A stretch of 64,000 nt of DNA from Tardiphaga sp. vice304 (GCF_007018905.1 NZ_CP041402.1:744001-808000); one strand, 5' to 3'; shown: positions 27,529 to 37,196, numbered from the stretch's first letter. Notes: generated from the sequence alone by a model not told the origin. Numbers and translations are program-made.

Positions 27529-28089
27529 ATGTGGTGAAGTGCAGTTGCGACAGGCGCCGCTTTCTTACCTTCCCCTGAGGGGGATCGTCGCGTAATTGGC
27601 TCAATGGGGTCTTTGCGCTCGTTTTGACGGCTCTGAGGCCCTGCGCTGTCCGGTTCAGCGAACGGCGCATGTTGTAGGCAAGCGCGACCATGTTGAAGTG
27701 GGCGATGTTCTTGGGCAGACCGCGGTAGCGGACGCGGACGAAACCCAGCCATCGCTTCAGCGTCGCGAACACGCCTTCGACCTCGGCCCTGATCTTGCTG
27801 ATCAGCCTGGTGTGCCGCTTCTGCGAGGCACGGACCTTCGGGCCGCCAGCAGCAAGCCGCGCTGATGTTCGGCATCTGACAGCCCGCACCACTGCTGCAG
27901 CAGCTACGCCTTTAGCATCAGCAGCGGATCGCAGGGCGGCCGGCCCGCGCCCTCCGGCTTGAGCCGCGCCAGCAGCTTCTCGAAACGGTACCACTTCACG
28001 TCCCGGATCAGCCGTTCAGGCGTCTGGTTATGCCCGACCTTGTGCGAAACCAGCGCTTCCACAAGGCTCAGTTGATCCCGTTCCGCCAT
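27527..28089 (-). pseudogene. IS5-family transposase relic (internal deletion and stop)
   Basis: The N-terminal part (28089 to 27904) has the IS5 opening: WYRFEKLLARLKPEGAGRPP and DPLLMLKA, then a TAG stop. The IS5 text continues past the stop (LLQQWCGLSDAEH) and then changes frame near 27855. There the C-terminal part resumes with the block AEVEGVFATLKRWLGFVRVRYRGLPKNIAHF. The central catalytic region is missing, so the element is dead. The DPLLMLKA-LLLQQW arrangement is typical of the IS5 group of alphaproteobacteria. No terminal inverted repeats were identified. It separates the atp terminator from hisD. Confidence 0.85.
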
Positions 28090-28317
28090 CGTCCGTCTCC
28101 GATCAATGCATCCCAGCACTGAATCACAGATCGGTAATTACCCAACGATCCCCCTTGCGGGGAGGGTGAAAATCAGTAATCCGGCGAAGGCCGTCGTGGC
28201 GGATGGGCCGGTCCCGGATTGGTATCCGGGCTACGGGCCTCACCGGGGTTGACGACCTCCACCTGCCGCGCCATTGAGCAGGGGGCTCTGGCCGGCAGGG
28301 CCCCCCGGGATACCACC

Positions 28318-29609
<1,292 letters not shown>

Positions 29610-29613
<4 letters not shown>

Positions 29614-30104
29614 GCACCTCACCCCCCTCGGACGACACCGAGAACCGCATCAGCGCGGTGACGCTCGATGAGGAATCGATCGGCCGCTCCGGACCGGACA
29701 TCGAGCACGAGCGCGCGATCGCGATCTACGATCTCGTGGAGAAAAACCTGTTCGCGCCGCAGGGCGCCGATGCCGGCCCGTTCACGCTGCATATCGGCAT
29801 CACCGGCAACCGGCTGATGTTCGACATCCGCCGCGAGGATGGCACGCCGGTCGTCGTGCACCTGTTGTCGCTGACGCCGTTCCGCCGCATCGTGAAGGAC
29901 TACTTCATGATCTGTGACAGCTACTACCAGGCGATCCGCACCGCTACCCCGGACAAGATCGAGGCGATCGACATGGGCCGCCGCGGCATCCACGACGAGG
30001 GCTCGAACACGCTGATGGAGCGGCTCGACGGCAAGGTGCGGATCGATTTCGAGACCGCGCGCCGGCTGTTCACGCTGATCTCCGTGCTGCACTGGAAGGG
30101 TTGA
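29610..30104 (+). CDS. UPF0262 family protein
   Basis: This is a 164-residue soluble protein of the alphaproteobacterial UPF0262 family, function unknown. The conserved blocks are [50 protein letters not shown] and [13 protein letters not shown]. The ATG overlaps the hisD TGA. The hisD-UPF0262-phosphatase order is widely conserved in Rhizobiales. Confidence 0.93.
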
Positions 30105-30107
30105 GCC

Positions 30108-30158
30108 GGCGCATGATTCCGAAACGCGTCACCCGGTTTTCGGACCCCATCATGCGCC
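30108..30158. repeat. intergenic palindrome, GCATGAT..ATCATGC type
   Basis: GGCGCATGAT and ATCATGCGCC flank an inner CCGAAA / TTTCGG pair. This is the general form of a short repeat scattered through Rhizobiales genomes. It sits between UPF0262 and the phosphatase gene. Confidence 0.65.
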
Positions 30159-30178
30159 AGAACAAGCGGGCTTGAGGC

Positions 30179-30646
30179 GTGGCAGAACCGCCCCGCGCCC
30201 GCATGCCGCAGGCTGTGTTGTTCGCCTGTGGCCAGAACAGCATCCGCTCGGTGATGGCGGAAAGCCTGTTGCACCACATGTTTCCGAAGGCGATCTACGT
30301 CAAATCCGCCGGCGTGAAGAAGGGCGAGCTCGATCCCTTCGTGGTCGCGGTGATGGCCGAACTCGGCCACGACGTCTCCAAGCACAAGCCCACCACCTTC
30401 GAGGAGCTCGACGACTGGGAGGGGCTGAACTTCGACCTGATCGTCACGCTGTCGCCGGAAGCGCACCACAAGGCGCTCGAACTGACCCGCACCAACGCCG
30501 CCGACGTCGAATACTGGCCGACTGCCGACCCCTCCGGCACCGAAGGCAACCGCGAACAGAAACTCGCGGCCTATCGCGAGGTGATGGACGGATTGCTGCT
30601 GCGGATCAGGAAGCGATTTTCGAAGGGCGGCGCGGCGAGCGGGTGA
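30179..30646 (+). CDS. low-molecular-weight protein tyrosine phosphatase family protein
   Basis: This is a 155-residue cytosolic phosphatase/arsenate-reductase fold. The P-loop is CGQNSIRS (C-x5-R-S, Cys17), and the general-acid aspartate lies in EYWPTADPSGTEG. The GTG at 30179 is used here; ATG 30203 is an alternative and neither has a strong ribosome site. It lies in the conserved place after UPF0262. Its stop is about 20 bases from the IS110 insertion. Confidence 0.85.
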   Translation: MAEPPRARMPQAVLFACGQNSIRSVMAESLLHHMFPKAIYVKSAGVKKGELDPFVVAVMAELGHDVSKHKPTTFEELDDWEGLNFDLIVTLSPEAHHKALELTRTNAADVEYWPTADPSGTEGNREQKLAAYREVMDGLLLRIRKRFSKGGAASG

Positions 30647-30663
30647 GGCCATCGTAGCAACCA

Positions 30664-31616
30664 TTAAAGCGCGGCCTGCTTTTCAACCCATGGCGTGCCG
30701 CGCTCGACGACGGTGTTGGCGTAGATGAGGAGCTTGCGAGCGCAGGCGATGAGCGCCTCGTTGTGGCCTTGCCGCGGGCTTTCAGGCGCTCGTAGAGCGC
30801 GCACAGGGCCTTGTTCCAGCGGAACGAGGCCGGCAGCGCCGCAGCAAACAGCGAGCGACGCAGGCGGCTTCGACCACCTGCAATGTGGCGCTGCCCCCTA
30901 TGCTTGCCGCTGTCATCGTCGAACGGCGCAAGGCCGGCAAGAGCTGCCGCCTTCTCCCGGCTGATTTGGCCGAGCTCAGGCATGCGGATGATCAGCGCCA
31001 GCGCAGTCCGCTCGCCGATGCCGGGGACGCTGAGCACCAGATCGAGGCGCCGCGCCAGATCCGGATGGTCGCGCAGTTGGCCCGCGATTCGTAGGAGTTC
31101 GGTGGCTCGGCGCGCCTTCAGCCGATCGATGTCGTTGAGGACCAGACGCCGCCGTCGTGGCTCGTCGATATGTTCGAGCCGAGTCTTGAGGCGGACCATG
31201 TCTTCCTCGATCTGTTCGACGAAGGTCAGGTGATCTGCCAGCTCCGTGAGCCTTGGATCCGCGTCGACAGATGGAGGATCGAGCACCGCCGCGCAGGCGG
31301 CGACCAGCACGGCATCCAGGGCGTCGTTCTTGGCGCGCCGCAGATGCAGCCTGGCAAAGTTCTTGACCTGGATCGGCTGCAGCACCAGCACGACGAAGCC
31401 TTTGGTGCGCAAATGCGTAACCACGCCACGTTCATAACCACCGGTGGCCTCGATACCGACTTTGGTGACGCCTGCCTTACCGAGATCGGCCGCCAACTGC
31501 CGCCATCCCGCCGCTACGTTGGGCACCTGCCATCGCTGCTCCCGGCCATGCACCGCAATGTCGAGCTTGTCTTTGGCCGTATCGATGCCGGCCGTTTCCG
31601 TGTTATTGTTCGTCAT
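30664..31616 (-). pseudogene. IS110-family transposase, single-base frameshift near the C-terminus
   Basis: This is a DEDD-type recombinase of about 317 residues. Seen: GIDTAKDKLDIAVHG (first Asp), VGIEATGGYERG (Glu), RAKNDALDAVL (Asp pair), then the C-terminal catalytic-Ser region GLAPFDDDSGKHRGQRHI. After LYERLKARGK at about 30767 the frame is lost: one missing C (plus strand) near 30767-30768 switches the reading frame, which then runs past the normal stop into the phosphatase 3' end. Adding one base restores EALIACARKLLIYANTVVERGTPWVEK and a TAA at 30664. ATG 31616 is the family start. Confidence 0.85.
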
Positions 31617-31749
31617 CTTCGTCGACCCCTGCCTTGTGAAGCGAACCAACTTGTTCCGGCAACCATCCGGGTCCGATGAAGGAGCTGGCGCGATCCCGCT
31701 ACGGGGCAGTCTCAGACGACTCAGGGCGGATACGATCCGATCGCCAGCC

Positions 31750-31781
31750 GCTCTGCCGCGGATGGCCGTCCGCGGCAGAGC
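31750..31781. other. perfect hairpin in the IS110 non-coding leader
   Basis: A 13-bp perfect stem (GCTCTGCCGCGGA) with a 6-base loop lies about 135 bases upstream of the transposase start. In the IS110 group this leader can encode the structured bridge RNA that directs target choice, so the hairpin is a candidate piece of it (inference). Confidence 0.4.
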
Positions 31782-31826
31782 ATTCCTCTCGGAACGAGCT
31801 GACAATATCCCGATTTGCTATTACAA

Positions 31827-31913
31827 GGGCGGGTTAGCGCGCAGCGCGTAACCCGCCGCCTCTCGATGATCCGACGGGCGGCGGGTTACGGCGCAAGGAC
31901 GCCTAACCCGCCC
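31827..31913. repeat. paired GGGCGGGTTA..TAACCCGCC palindromes
   Basis: Two inverted-repeat units stand side by side: GGGCGGGTTAGCGC / GCGTAACCCGCC (31827-31857) and GGCGGGTTACGG / CCTAACCCGCCC (31876-31913). They are a common intergenic repeat type in Bradyrhizobiaceae. No gene crosses them. Confidence 0.75.
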
Positions 31914-31969
31914 TACGCGGTTCGACCAGCCGCAAGAAATTTCACCAAAGCGATATTGACAATCTTCCT

Positions 31970-32745
31970 ATAAGACCATATGCCTATGTTCGTCCCGCCC
32001 CATCGAGAGGGGCGTTTCGCGATCGTCACGGTTCGCGGGGCGGGATGCGGTGGACGCGGCAGCGTCGCGCCGCGGTGCTTTGGCCAGGGCGCGGCCCGGC
32101 AGATGAGCGGCGCCCACAAGGGCCGCTTTGACGCCCACAGCCGCGTGAGGACGGGCATCGCGGTGGACGACGACGCTGTGCGGTGCGGACCGGGGTGGAG
32201 ATGCGCCCCATTCGTATCGCCTTGCGCGGCGGCCCAAATCGTGTGGTCCCGACCGAAATCAGGTCTGCTGCCGACGCGTCCAAATCCGGGCGGCGTCGGG
32301 AACCGGCGGAGACGACGGCGAGCAGGTTACGACCGTTGCCGGGGAGAGCGCGAAGCAAGCCGACAGACCATCGCGTGCGGAACGCCGGACGATTCGGTGC
32401 TTTCGTGGTGACTAGGCTCGTGTGCTTTCTACACTTTGCACACGAGGCTGCGGACGCACCTGGCGTCCGGCGTTCCGCGCGCCCTCTTTTCGGAAAGAGG
32501 GGGCTGGAAATACCCACAACCCGGGCGCCTCGGCGCCGCGGGATCGCGGAAACATGGCTGTGATCCAAAACTGTCATTCCGGGGCGCAGGCGGCGCCAGC
32601 CGCATGCGAACCCGGAATCCCGTGCGGCTCCAGCGCTGTCCCCATCATGTCGGGATTCCGGGTTCGCGCCCGCCTCGCGGCGCTCGCGCCCCGGAATGAC
32701 AGTGTGAGGCGCCCCGGAATGACCGCCTTCGCCAGGTTGCCGCGC
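31970..32745. repeat. repeat-rich non-coding stretch before maf
   Basis: No supportable gene lies here although long frames exist on both strands. The right part contains inverted pairs such as GTCATTCCGGGGCGC (32573-32587) against GCGCCCCGGAATGAC (32686-32700), and an inner GAACCCGGAATCCCG / CGGGATTCCGGGTTC pair. The translated text of the left part (RDDRETPLSMGRD) resembles spurious hypothetical proteins repeatedly predicted in Bradyrhizobium-type intergenic repeats. I treat the whole as a mosaic of such repeats. Confidence 0.6.
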
Positions 32746-32793
32746 CATCCCCCTTCCGATACGTTCCGCGCGCCCTCCAGGATCAATCAATCA

Positions 32794-33417
32794 ATGCCCG
32801 GCCGTCCCAAACTCGTTCTCGCCTCCGGCTCGCCCCGCCGCCTCAGCCTGCTCAACCAGGCCGGCATCGAGCCCGATGCGCTGCGCCCCGCCGATGTCGA
32901 CGAGACGCCGAAGCGCGGCGAGCTGCCGCGCGGCTGCGCCAATCGCCTGGCGCGCGCCAAGGCCGAGGCGGCGCTGAAGGCTGTGCAGCTCGACGACGAT
33001 CTGCGCGGTTCGTTCATTCTCGCCGCCGATACCGTGGTCGCGGTCGGCCGCCGCATCCTGCCCAAGGCGGAACTGGCCGACGAGGCCTCGCAATGCCTGC
33101 GGCTGCTGTCGGGGCGCAACCACCGCGTCTATACCGCGGTGTGCATCGTGACCCCGAAGGAAGGCTTCCGGCAGCGGCTGATCGAGACCCGCGTGCGGTT
33201 CCGGCGGCTGACCGAGGACGACATCCGCGCCTATATCGATTGCGGCGAATGGCGCGGCAAGGCCGGCGGCTACGCCGTGCAGGGCATTGCCGGCTCCTTC
33301 GTGGTCAAGATGGTCGGCTCCTACACCAACATCGTCGGCCTGCCGCTCTACGAGACGGTGTCGCTGCTGTCCGGCGAAGGCTTTCCGGCTCGCGACGGGT
33401 GGCTCAATGCCAGCTGA
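32794..33417 (+). CDS. maf: Maf-family nucleotide pyrophosphatase
   Basis: This is a 207-residue house-cleaning nucleoside triphosphate pyrophosphatase. Seen: [14 protein letters not shown] (P-loop-like start), [41 protein letters not shown] and GLPLYET. ATG 32794 matches the family start; the frame upstream runs into repeat sequence. yacG overlaps its end by 11 bases. In related genomes infA commonly lies just upstream, but here IS110 and repeats occupy that place. Confidence 0.95.
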   Translation: MPGRPKLVLASGSPRRLSLLNQAGIEPDALRPADVDETPKRGELPRGCANRLARAKAEAALKAVQLDDDLRGSFILAADTVVAVGRRILPKAELADEASQCLRLLSGRNHRVYTAVCIVTPKEGFRQRLIETRVRFRRLTEDDIRAYIDCGEWRGKAGGYAVQGIAGSFVVKMVGSYTNIVGLPLYETVSLLSGEGFPARDGWLNAS

Positions 33418-33580
33418 GTCCTCCGCCAAAGCCAGACCGTGCCCGATCTGCAACAAGCCGTCGGTCGAGGCCTCCAAGCCGTTCTGCTCGGAGCGCTGCC
33501 GCGACGTCGATCTGAACCGCTGGCTGTCGAATTCCTATTCGATTCCCGGCAAACCCACCGACGACGAGGACGCCGACTAG
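33407..33580 (+). CDS. yacG: DNA gyrase inhibitor YacG (zinc-binding)
   Basis: This is a 57-residue zinc-ribbon protein. The four ligands are in CPICNKP and [14 protein letters not shown], the YacG signature, followed by an acidic tail. It overlaps the maf stop by 11 bases and is likely translationally coupled. In E. coli YacG binds GyrB and inhibits gyrase. Confidence 0.93.
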   Translation: MPAESSAKARPCPICNKPSVEASKPFCSERCRDVDLNRWLSNSYSIPGKPTDDEDAD

Positions 33581-33717
33581 CCCGCGCGCTCTCGCGACGC
33601 CGCCCTGAGCGTTGATTTCACGGCGAAATCGGCTTTTTCAGCAATCGCCCACGGGCGGGTGGACATGGGCCGCCAGCCTGCCTATAAACCGGCGCTCCCG
33701 GATGCGTTCGGGACCCT

Positions 33718-33793
33718 GCCCGGGTAGCTCAGTTGGTAGAGCATGCGACTGAAAATCGCAGTGTCGGTGGTTCGAATCCGCCCCCGGGCACCA
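33718..33793 (+). tRNA. tRNA-Phe (GAA)
   Basis: This is a 76-base cloverleaf. The acceptor GCCCGGG pairs with CCCGGGC. The D arm is AGCTCAGTTGGTAGAGC, the anticodon loop CTGAAAA has GAA in a TGCGA/TCGCA stem, the T arm contains GTTCGAATC, and CCA is encoded at 33791-33793. Confidence 0.97.
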
Positions 33794-33883
33794 TTTTAAA
33801 TTCCGCATTTCTTCCGACGAAACCAGCCGATGGCGCGCCGCCTGCAGCGTGCGGTTGACGGATCGCGCGGTCACCTTCCTTTC

Positions 33884-33897
33884 TTGACCTGTATCAA
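33884..33897. promoter_or_regulatory. FixK/FNR-type box upstream of the CBS-BON gene
   Basis: TTGACCTGTATCAA fits TTG(A/C)-N6-(T/G)CAA and lies 58 bases before the ATG at 33955, a good distance for an activator centred near -41. Confidence 0.65.
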
Positions 33898-33954
33898 TCC
33901 GGCCGCGAGACGCTTGGCGTAACCCTTGGGGAAACATCTCTCCCGGAGGATGCC

Positions 33955-34683
33955 ATGCGAACGCATCAGATCATGACCCGCCATGTCATTACGGTCGATG
34001 CGGAGACGCCGCTGATCGAGGCCGCCAAGCTGATGCTGCAGCATCACATCAGCGGGCTGCCCGTGGTCGACAGAGCGGGCAAGCCGGTGGGCATCGTCTC
34101 CGAGGGCGACTTCATCCGCCGCAGCGAAATCGGCACGCAGCGCAAGCGCGGCCGCTGGCTCAAATTCCTGCTCGGTCCCGGCAGCTCCGCCAAGGACTTC
34201 GTTCACGCGCATGGCCGCAAGGTCGGCGAGATCATGACCGAGGATCTGTGCACCGTCACGGAGGAGGTGCCGCTCGAGGACGCGGTGCGTCTGATGGAGC
34301 GCCGCAATGTCAAACGCCTGCCGGTCGTGCGCGGCGAGACGCTGGTCGGCATCCTGACCCGGTCCGACCTGCTCCGCACGGTCGCCAGCCTGGCGCGCGA
34401 TGTGCCGGATCCGACCGCCGATGATGATCATATCCGCCATCGCGTGATCGCGGCCATCCAGAACAACGACTGGACGCCGATGCAACTCGGCGTGATCGTG
34501 CGGGAAGGCATCGTGCATATCAGCGGCATCATTCCCGATGAGGATTACCGGAAGGCGATCATCGTGGCCGCCGAAAACGTCGCGGGCGTCCGGCTCGTCC
34601 ATGACCATCTGTCGTGGTTCGATGCGATGTCCGGCATTTCCTTCCGGTCGCCGGAAGACGAAGATTGGGCCAAGGTCGGCTAG
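33955..34683 (+). CDS. CBS-pair plus BON domain protein
   Basis: This is a 242-residue soluble protein. The first CBS motif lies at about 1-60 (IMTRHVITVDAETPLIEAAKLM, GIVSEGDF), the second at about 90-150 (IMTEDLCTVTEEVPLEDAVRLM, GILTRSDLL), and a BON-like domain at about 155-225 (LGVIVREGIVHISGIIPDEDYRKAI). CBS pairs usually bind adenine nucleotides; a CBS-BON combination suggests a stress or energy-status sensor, partner unknown. CGGAGGA precedes the ATG. A FixK-type box lies upstream, and the host-attachment gene follows after 24 bases. Confidence 0.88.
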   Translation: MRTHQIMTRHVITVDAETPLIEAAKLMLQHHISGLPVVDRAGKPVGIVSEGDFIRRSEIGTQRKRGRWLKFLLGPGSSAKDFVHAHGRKVGEIMTEDLCTVTEEVPLEDAVRLMERRNVKRLPVVRGETLVGILTRSDLLRTVASLARDVPDPTADDDHIRHRVIAAIQNNDWTPMQLGVIVREGIVHISGIIPDEDYRKAIIVAAENVAGVRLVHDHLSWFDAMSGISFRSPEDEDWAKVG

Positions 34684-34707
34684 CGGGTTCTGTCAGGATT
34701 TAAACTC

Positions 34708-35160
34708 ATGAAACTGAAAATTCCGCATGGTGCGTTCGTGTTCGTCGGCGACGGCCGCAAGGCGCTGTTTCTGCGCAACGATGGCGATGAAAAATTCCCG
34801 AACCTGAAGACCGAGAAGGTTTTTCTCGATGACAATCCGCCGACTCACGAGCAGGGGGCCGATCGGCCGGGCCGGGTGCACCAGGCCGCTCCGGGCGAGC
34901 AGCGTAGCGCCGTCGGGCAGCCGGACTGGCATGATATCGAAGAGCAGCATTTTGCGCGGCGCGTCGCCGTCTCGCTGGAGCAACTGATCCGGTCGAGCAA
35001 AGCGCGTGCGCTCGTCGTCGTGGCGCCGCCGCGAACCCTCGCCGAGTTGCGGGACGCATTCCATGCCGACATCAAGGGCCTGATTCTTGCCGAGATCAAC
35101 AAGGACCTCACCAAGCATCCGATCGGCGATATCGAGAAGTATCTGACCGAAGCCGTCTGA
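34708..35160 (+). CDS. host attachment protein family (Host_attach)
   Basis: This is a 150-residue soluble protein of the family originally named for Agrobacterium attachment to plant cells, with an eRF1-like fold. The segments FVFVGDGRKALFLRNDGD, the basic/acid middle and LVVVAPPRTLAELRDAFHADIKGLILAEINKDLTKHPIGDIEKYL are typical. It lies 24 bases behind the CBS-BON gene and is likely in the same FixK-controlled unit. Its biochemical role is not established. Confidence 0.88.
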   Translation: MKLKIPHGAFVFVGDGRKALFLRNDGDEKFPNLKTEKVFLDDNPPTHEQGADRPGRVHQAAPGEQRSAVGQPDWHDIEEQHFARRVAVSLEQLIRSSKARALVVVAPPRTLAELRDAFHADIKGLILAEINKDLTKHPIGDIEKYLTEAV

Positions 35161-35274
35161 CATCGCGACGTGCCGGCGTGCGATCTTTGCCGCAACGCTG
35201 ACGCAATGCGCTCGGCCGGTGATCGCGCAGAAACGAACCCGTGCCTGCGCTGGGAATGGCCAGCATTGCCGCGC

Positions 35275-35288
35275 TTGATATCAATCAA
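35275..35288. promoter_or_regulatory. FixK/FNR-type box upstream of the BA14K gene
   Basis: TTGATATCAATCAA matches TTG(A/C)-N6-(T/G)CAA with ideal half-sites and lies 52 bases before the ATG at 35341. Confidence 0.7.
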
Positions 35289-35340
35289 ACGCATCGATGA
35301 ACAATCGTTCTACGATGCAAGCAGGATGGAGGACTGTATC

Positions 35341-35745
35341 ATGCGCGGATATACCTATATTCGAAGTGCGTTCGTCGCGGCGGGAATTCTCGGTATCATG
35401 GGTTCGATGCAGCCGGTGGCCGCGGTTCCACTGGCGCCGGCGGCGCGCTTGATGGCCTCGGCCAGCACGGCCGACATCGTGCAGGTCCGCGGTGGTCGCG
35501 GCGGGGCGGCACTGGCGGCAGGTCTCGCGACCGGGCTCATCGTTGGCGGCCTGCTCAGCGTGCCGCATTATTACGACGGGCCGTATACGTACTATCGTCG
35601 CAGTTACTATCCGCCGCCGTATTATGGCCCGGTCGGCTACGCTGGTCCGAGCTGGGAAGCATATTGCTTCTCGCGCTATCGATCGTTTGATCCGATCAGC
35701 GGGACTTATCTGGGCTATGACGGGCGGCGGCATCTCTGCCAGTAG
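35341..35745 (+). CDS. BA14K-family cell-envelope protein
   Basis: This is a 134-residue exported protein. An N-terminal hydrophobic signal (RSAFVAAGILGIMGSMQPVAA) is followed by a Gly/Ala-rich segment and a Tyr-rich stretch (YYDGPYTYYRRSYYPPPYYGP). The C-terminus WEAYCFSRYRSFDPISGTYLGYDGRRHLC is the BA14K domain signature with its two cysteines. GGAGG at correct spacing selects ATG 35341 over the in-frame ATG 35326. A FixK-type box lies upstream. The family includes Brucella lectin-like antigens; here the function is unknown. Confidence 0.88.
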   Translation: MRGYTYIRSAFVAAGILGIMGSMQPVAAVPLAPAARLMASASTADIVQVRGGRGGAALAAGLATGLIVGGLLSVPHYYDGPYTYYRRSYYPPPYYGPVGYAGPSWEAYCFSRYRSFDPISGTYLGYDGRRHLCQ

Positions 35746-35797
35746 CTGATCGCCGGCGGACGTCCCCGCCACGGGATGCCAGCGAAGCGTCCATTTG

Positions 35798-36283
35798 TCA
35801 GAACTTAGGCCGCTGTTTGCGATCGGCGCTGTCGGTAGCAGGTCGGCGGGCCGTAATGCCGGCCGCGATCTGCATGGTCGCCCCTGCAAACCAGAACACG
35901 CCAAGCATGATGGCCGAGACAGGTCCTGCGGCAAGGTCGAGAACGACAATAGCGGCCGAGATACCCGAGGTCATGGCGACCAGAAACGTGCCGGCGGCAC
36001 TGAGCAGCTGAATCCGAACCCTGGTCGTCGCCGGCAGATGCGCCGATCGTGCCCCGGGTTTCTGCGGGCCGCGGGGAAGATCGATTCCGGTATAGAAGCC
36101 GGCCGAGCCATAGATGAGGACGGCCAGAAACGGGATGGCCGTTTCGACGAAGGCGACGTGAACGCGCCCTTCGAGAATGGCGACGAACATCGCAGACAGG
36201 CCGCCGGTCAGCGCAAGCCCGGTCCGTTCCAGCAAATGAGCGGCGCCCAGTAGGGTACGACGGGGTTGCGATGCATCGGTCAT
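35798..36283 (-). CDS. hypothetical membrane protein, four helices
   Basis: This is a 161-residue protein with hydrophobic helices at about 22-42, 46-64, 90-112 and 118-140 and a basic C-terminal tail (ARRPATDSADRKQRPKF). No family is recognised. AGGTGAG precedes ATG 36283. It is transcribed in the same direction as the three-BON protein, with a 14-bp hairpin and 124 bases between them, so read-through from the FixK-boxed promoter at 37183 is possible. Confidence 0.7.
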   Translation of the reverse strand: MTDASQPRRTLLGAAHLLERTGLALTGGLSAMFVAILEGRVHVAFVETAIPFLAVLIYGSAGFYTGIDLPRGPQKPGARSAHLPATTRVRIQLLSAAGTFLVAMTSGISAAIVVLDLAAGPVSAIMLGVFWFAGATMQIAAGITARRPATDSADRKQRPKF

Positions 36284-36318
36284 CGTCAGAATCTCACCTG
36301 AAGGCTCCAACCGCGAGC

Positions 36319-36350
36319 GCAGCAGGCCGTCCACGCGGACGGCCTGCTGC
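36319..36350. other. perfect 14-bp hairpin between BON and membrane-protein genes
   Basis: GCAGCAGGCCGTCC, loop ACGC and its complement form a very stable stem. Neither side has a T run, so it is not a classical terminator; it may attenuate read-through or stabilise mRNA ends. Confidence 0.55.
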
Positions 36351-36407
36351 GTATCAGCCGGCGCGAGAAAAAACCGTCCGCCAGCGCCGGTCCGGCGGCA
36401 AAACGTT

Positions 36408-37057
36408 TCAGGAGATCGTCAGCCGGTCCTCGACGGCAGCAACACCGGGCGCCGACCACGCCGCATTCTCGACGGCGCGACGCTCGTCCCAGTTATCGAC
36501 CTTGCCTTCGAGCACCACCTTGCTGCCGTTCTGCACGCTGACGCGAATTCCGCTGGCTTCCACTTCAGCATGCCGCTTCAGCGCCGCCTCGATCTTTTTT
36601 TCACGTCGATCGCGTCGATATGCGGCTTGATCGTGATTTTGTTAGTGATGCCGCGCACGCCGGACAGCTTGCGTACGTCGTCTTCCGCCGCGGTCTTTTC
36701 ATAGTACCAGTTGACGGTGCCGCTCAGGGTCACCCAGCCGTCCTGGACCAGCACATCCACGGCGCCTGGCGGCACCACGACATCCCACTCCGGAATGTCG
36801 ATAGCCCGCTTGGCAATCTGGTCATCGGCGATCTTGGCCTGGTAGGTATATCGTACCTCTATATTCTCGGCGATAGCGTGAACGCCCTTGACGCGCCGGG
36901 CGGCCGCGATGGCTGCAAGCTTTTCCGCGTAGCTGTTGACATGGCCGCTCAGGCTGACGACGTTCTTATCGACCGCGACGCCGACATGCTCGCCATTGAA
37001 GCGCGGGTCGAACTCGAACTCGTCGATCACATCCTGTCGCAGTTGTGAATCGGTCAT
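36408..37057 (-). pseudogene. three-BON-domain protein with homopolymer frameshift
   Basis: The gene encodes an OsmY-like protein of about 216 residues with three BON domains. From ATG 37057 the frame is intact through two domains (GVAVDKNVVSLSGHVNSYAEK; LVQDGWVTLSGTVNWYYEK). A run of seven T (plus strand) at 36595-36601 then shifts the frame, giving KKRSRRR and a stop at 36578. Adding one base restores KIEAALKRHAEVEASGIRV, a third domain (SKVVLEGKVDNWDERRAVENAAW) and the natural stop at 36408. This may be a true slip, phase-type variation or a sequencing error. A FixK-type box lies 126 bases upstream. Confidence 0.85.
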
Positions 37058-37182
37058 TTGACGATTCCTCCATTTCGATGTGAAGTGTCAGATCGACTGA
37101 TGTTCGACATATCAGAAAGCAGGTTTTAACTGGAGCGCGACGCCAGTGGCCAACACCCTAGACGTGGGTGCCTCGGGAAACC

Positions 37183-37196
37183 TTGATATTGATCAA
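37183..37196. promoter_or_regulatory. FixK/FNR-type box between BON and phaB genes
   Basis: TTGATATTGATCAA is a near-perfect FNR/FixK palindrome. It lies 125 bases upstream of the leftward BON gene and 275 upstream of phaB, so it more probably serves the BON gene. Confidence 0.7.

Larger units (their letters stand above)
30655..31810 (-). mobile_element. IS110-family insertion element (approximate limits)
   Basis: A single IS110-type transposase with a non-coding leader of roughly 190 bases on its 5' side is inserted between the phosphatase gene and maf. IS110 elements have no long terminal inverted repeats, so exact ends cannot be set by eye. The left limit is between the phosphatase stop (30646) and the transposase stop (30664). 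The right limit is near the start of the repeat at 31827. Confidence 0.7.

Noticed and set aside
31827-31913. Adjacent palindromes considered as a short CRISPR-like array
   Set aside because: Only two units, each an inverted repeat, no regular spacers and no cas genes nearby.
32026-32790. 254-codon minus-strand frame upstream of maf
   Set aside because: Arg/Pro-rich text crossing palindromic repeats; resembles spurious predictions from intergenic repeat families.
36319-36350. Strong hairpin considered as a terminator of the BON gene
   Set aside because: Neither flank has a T run; kept as an unexplained hairpin, not a rho-independent terminator.
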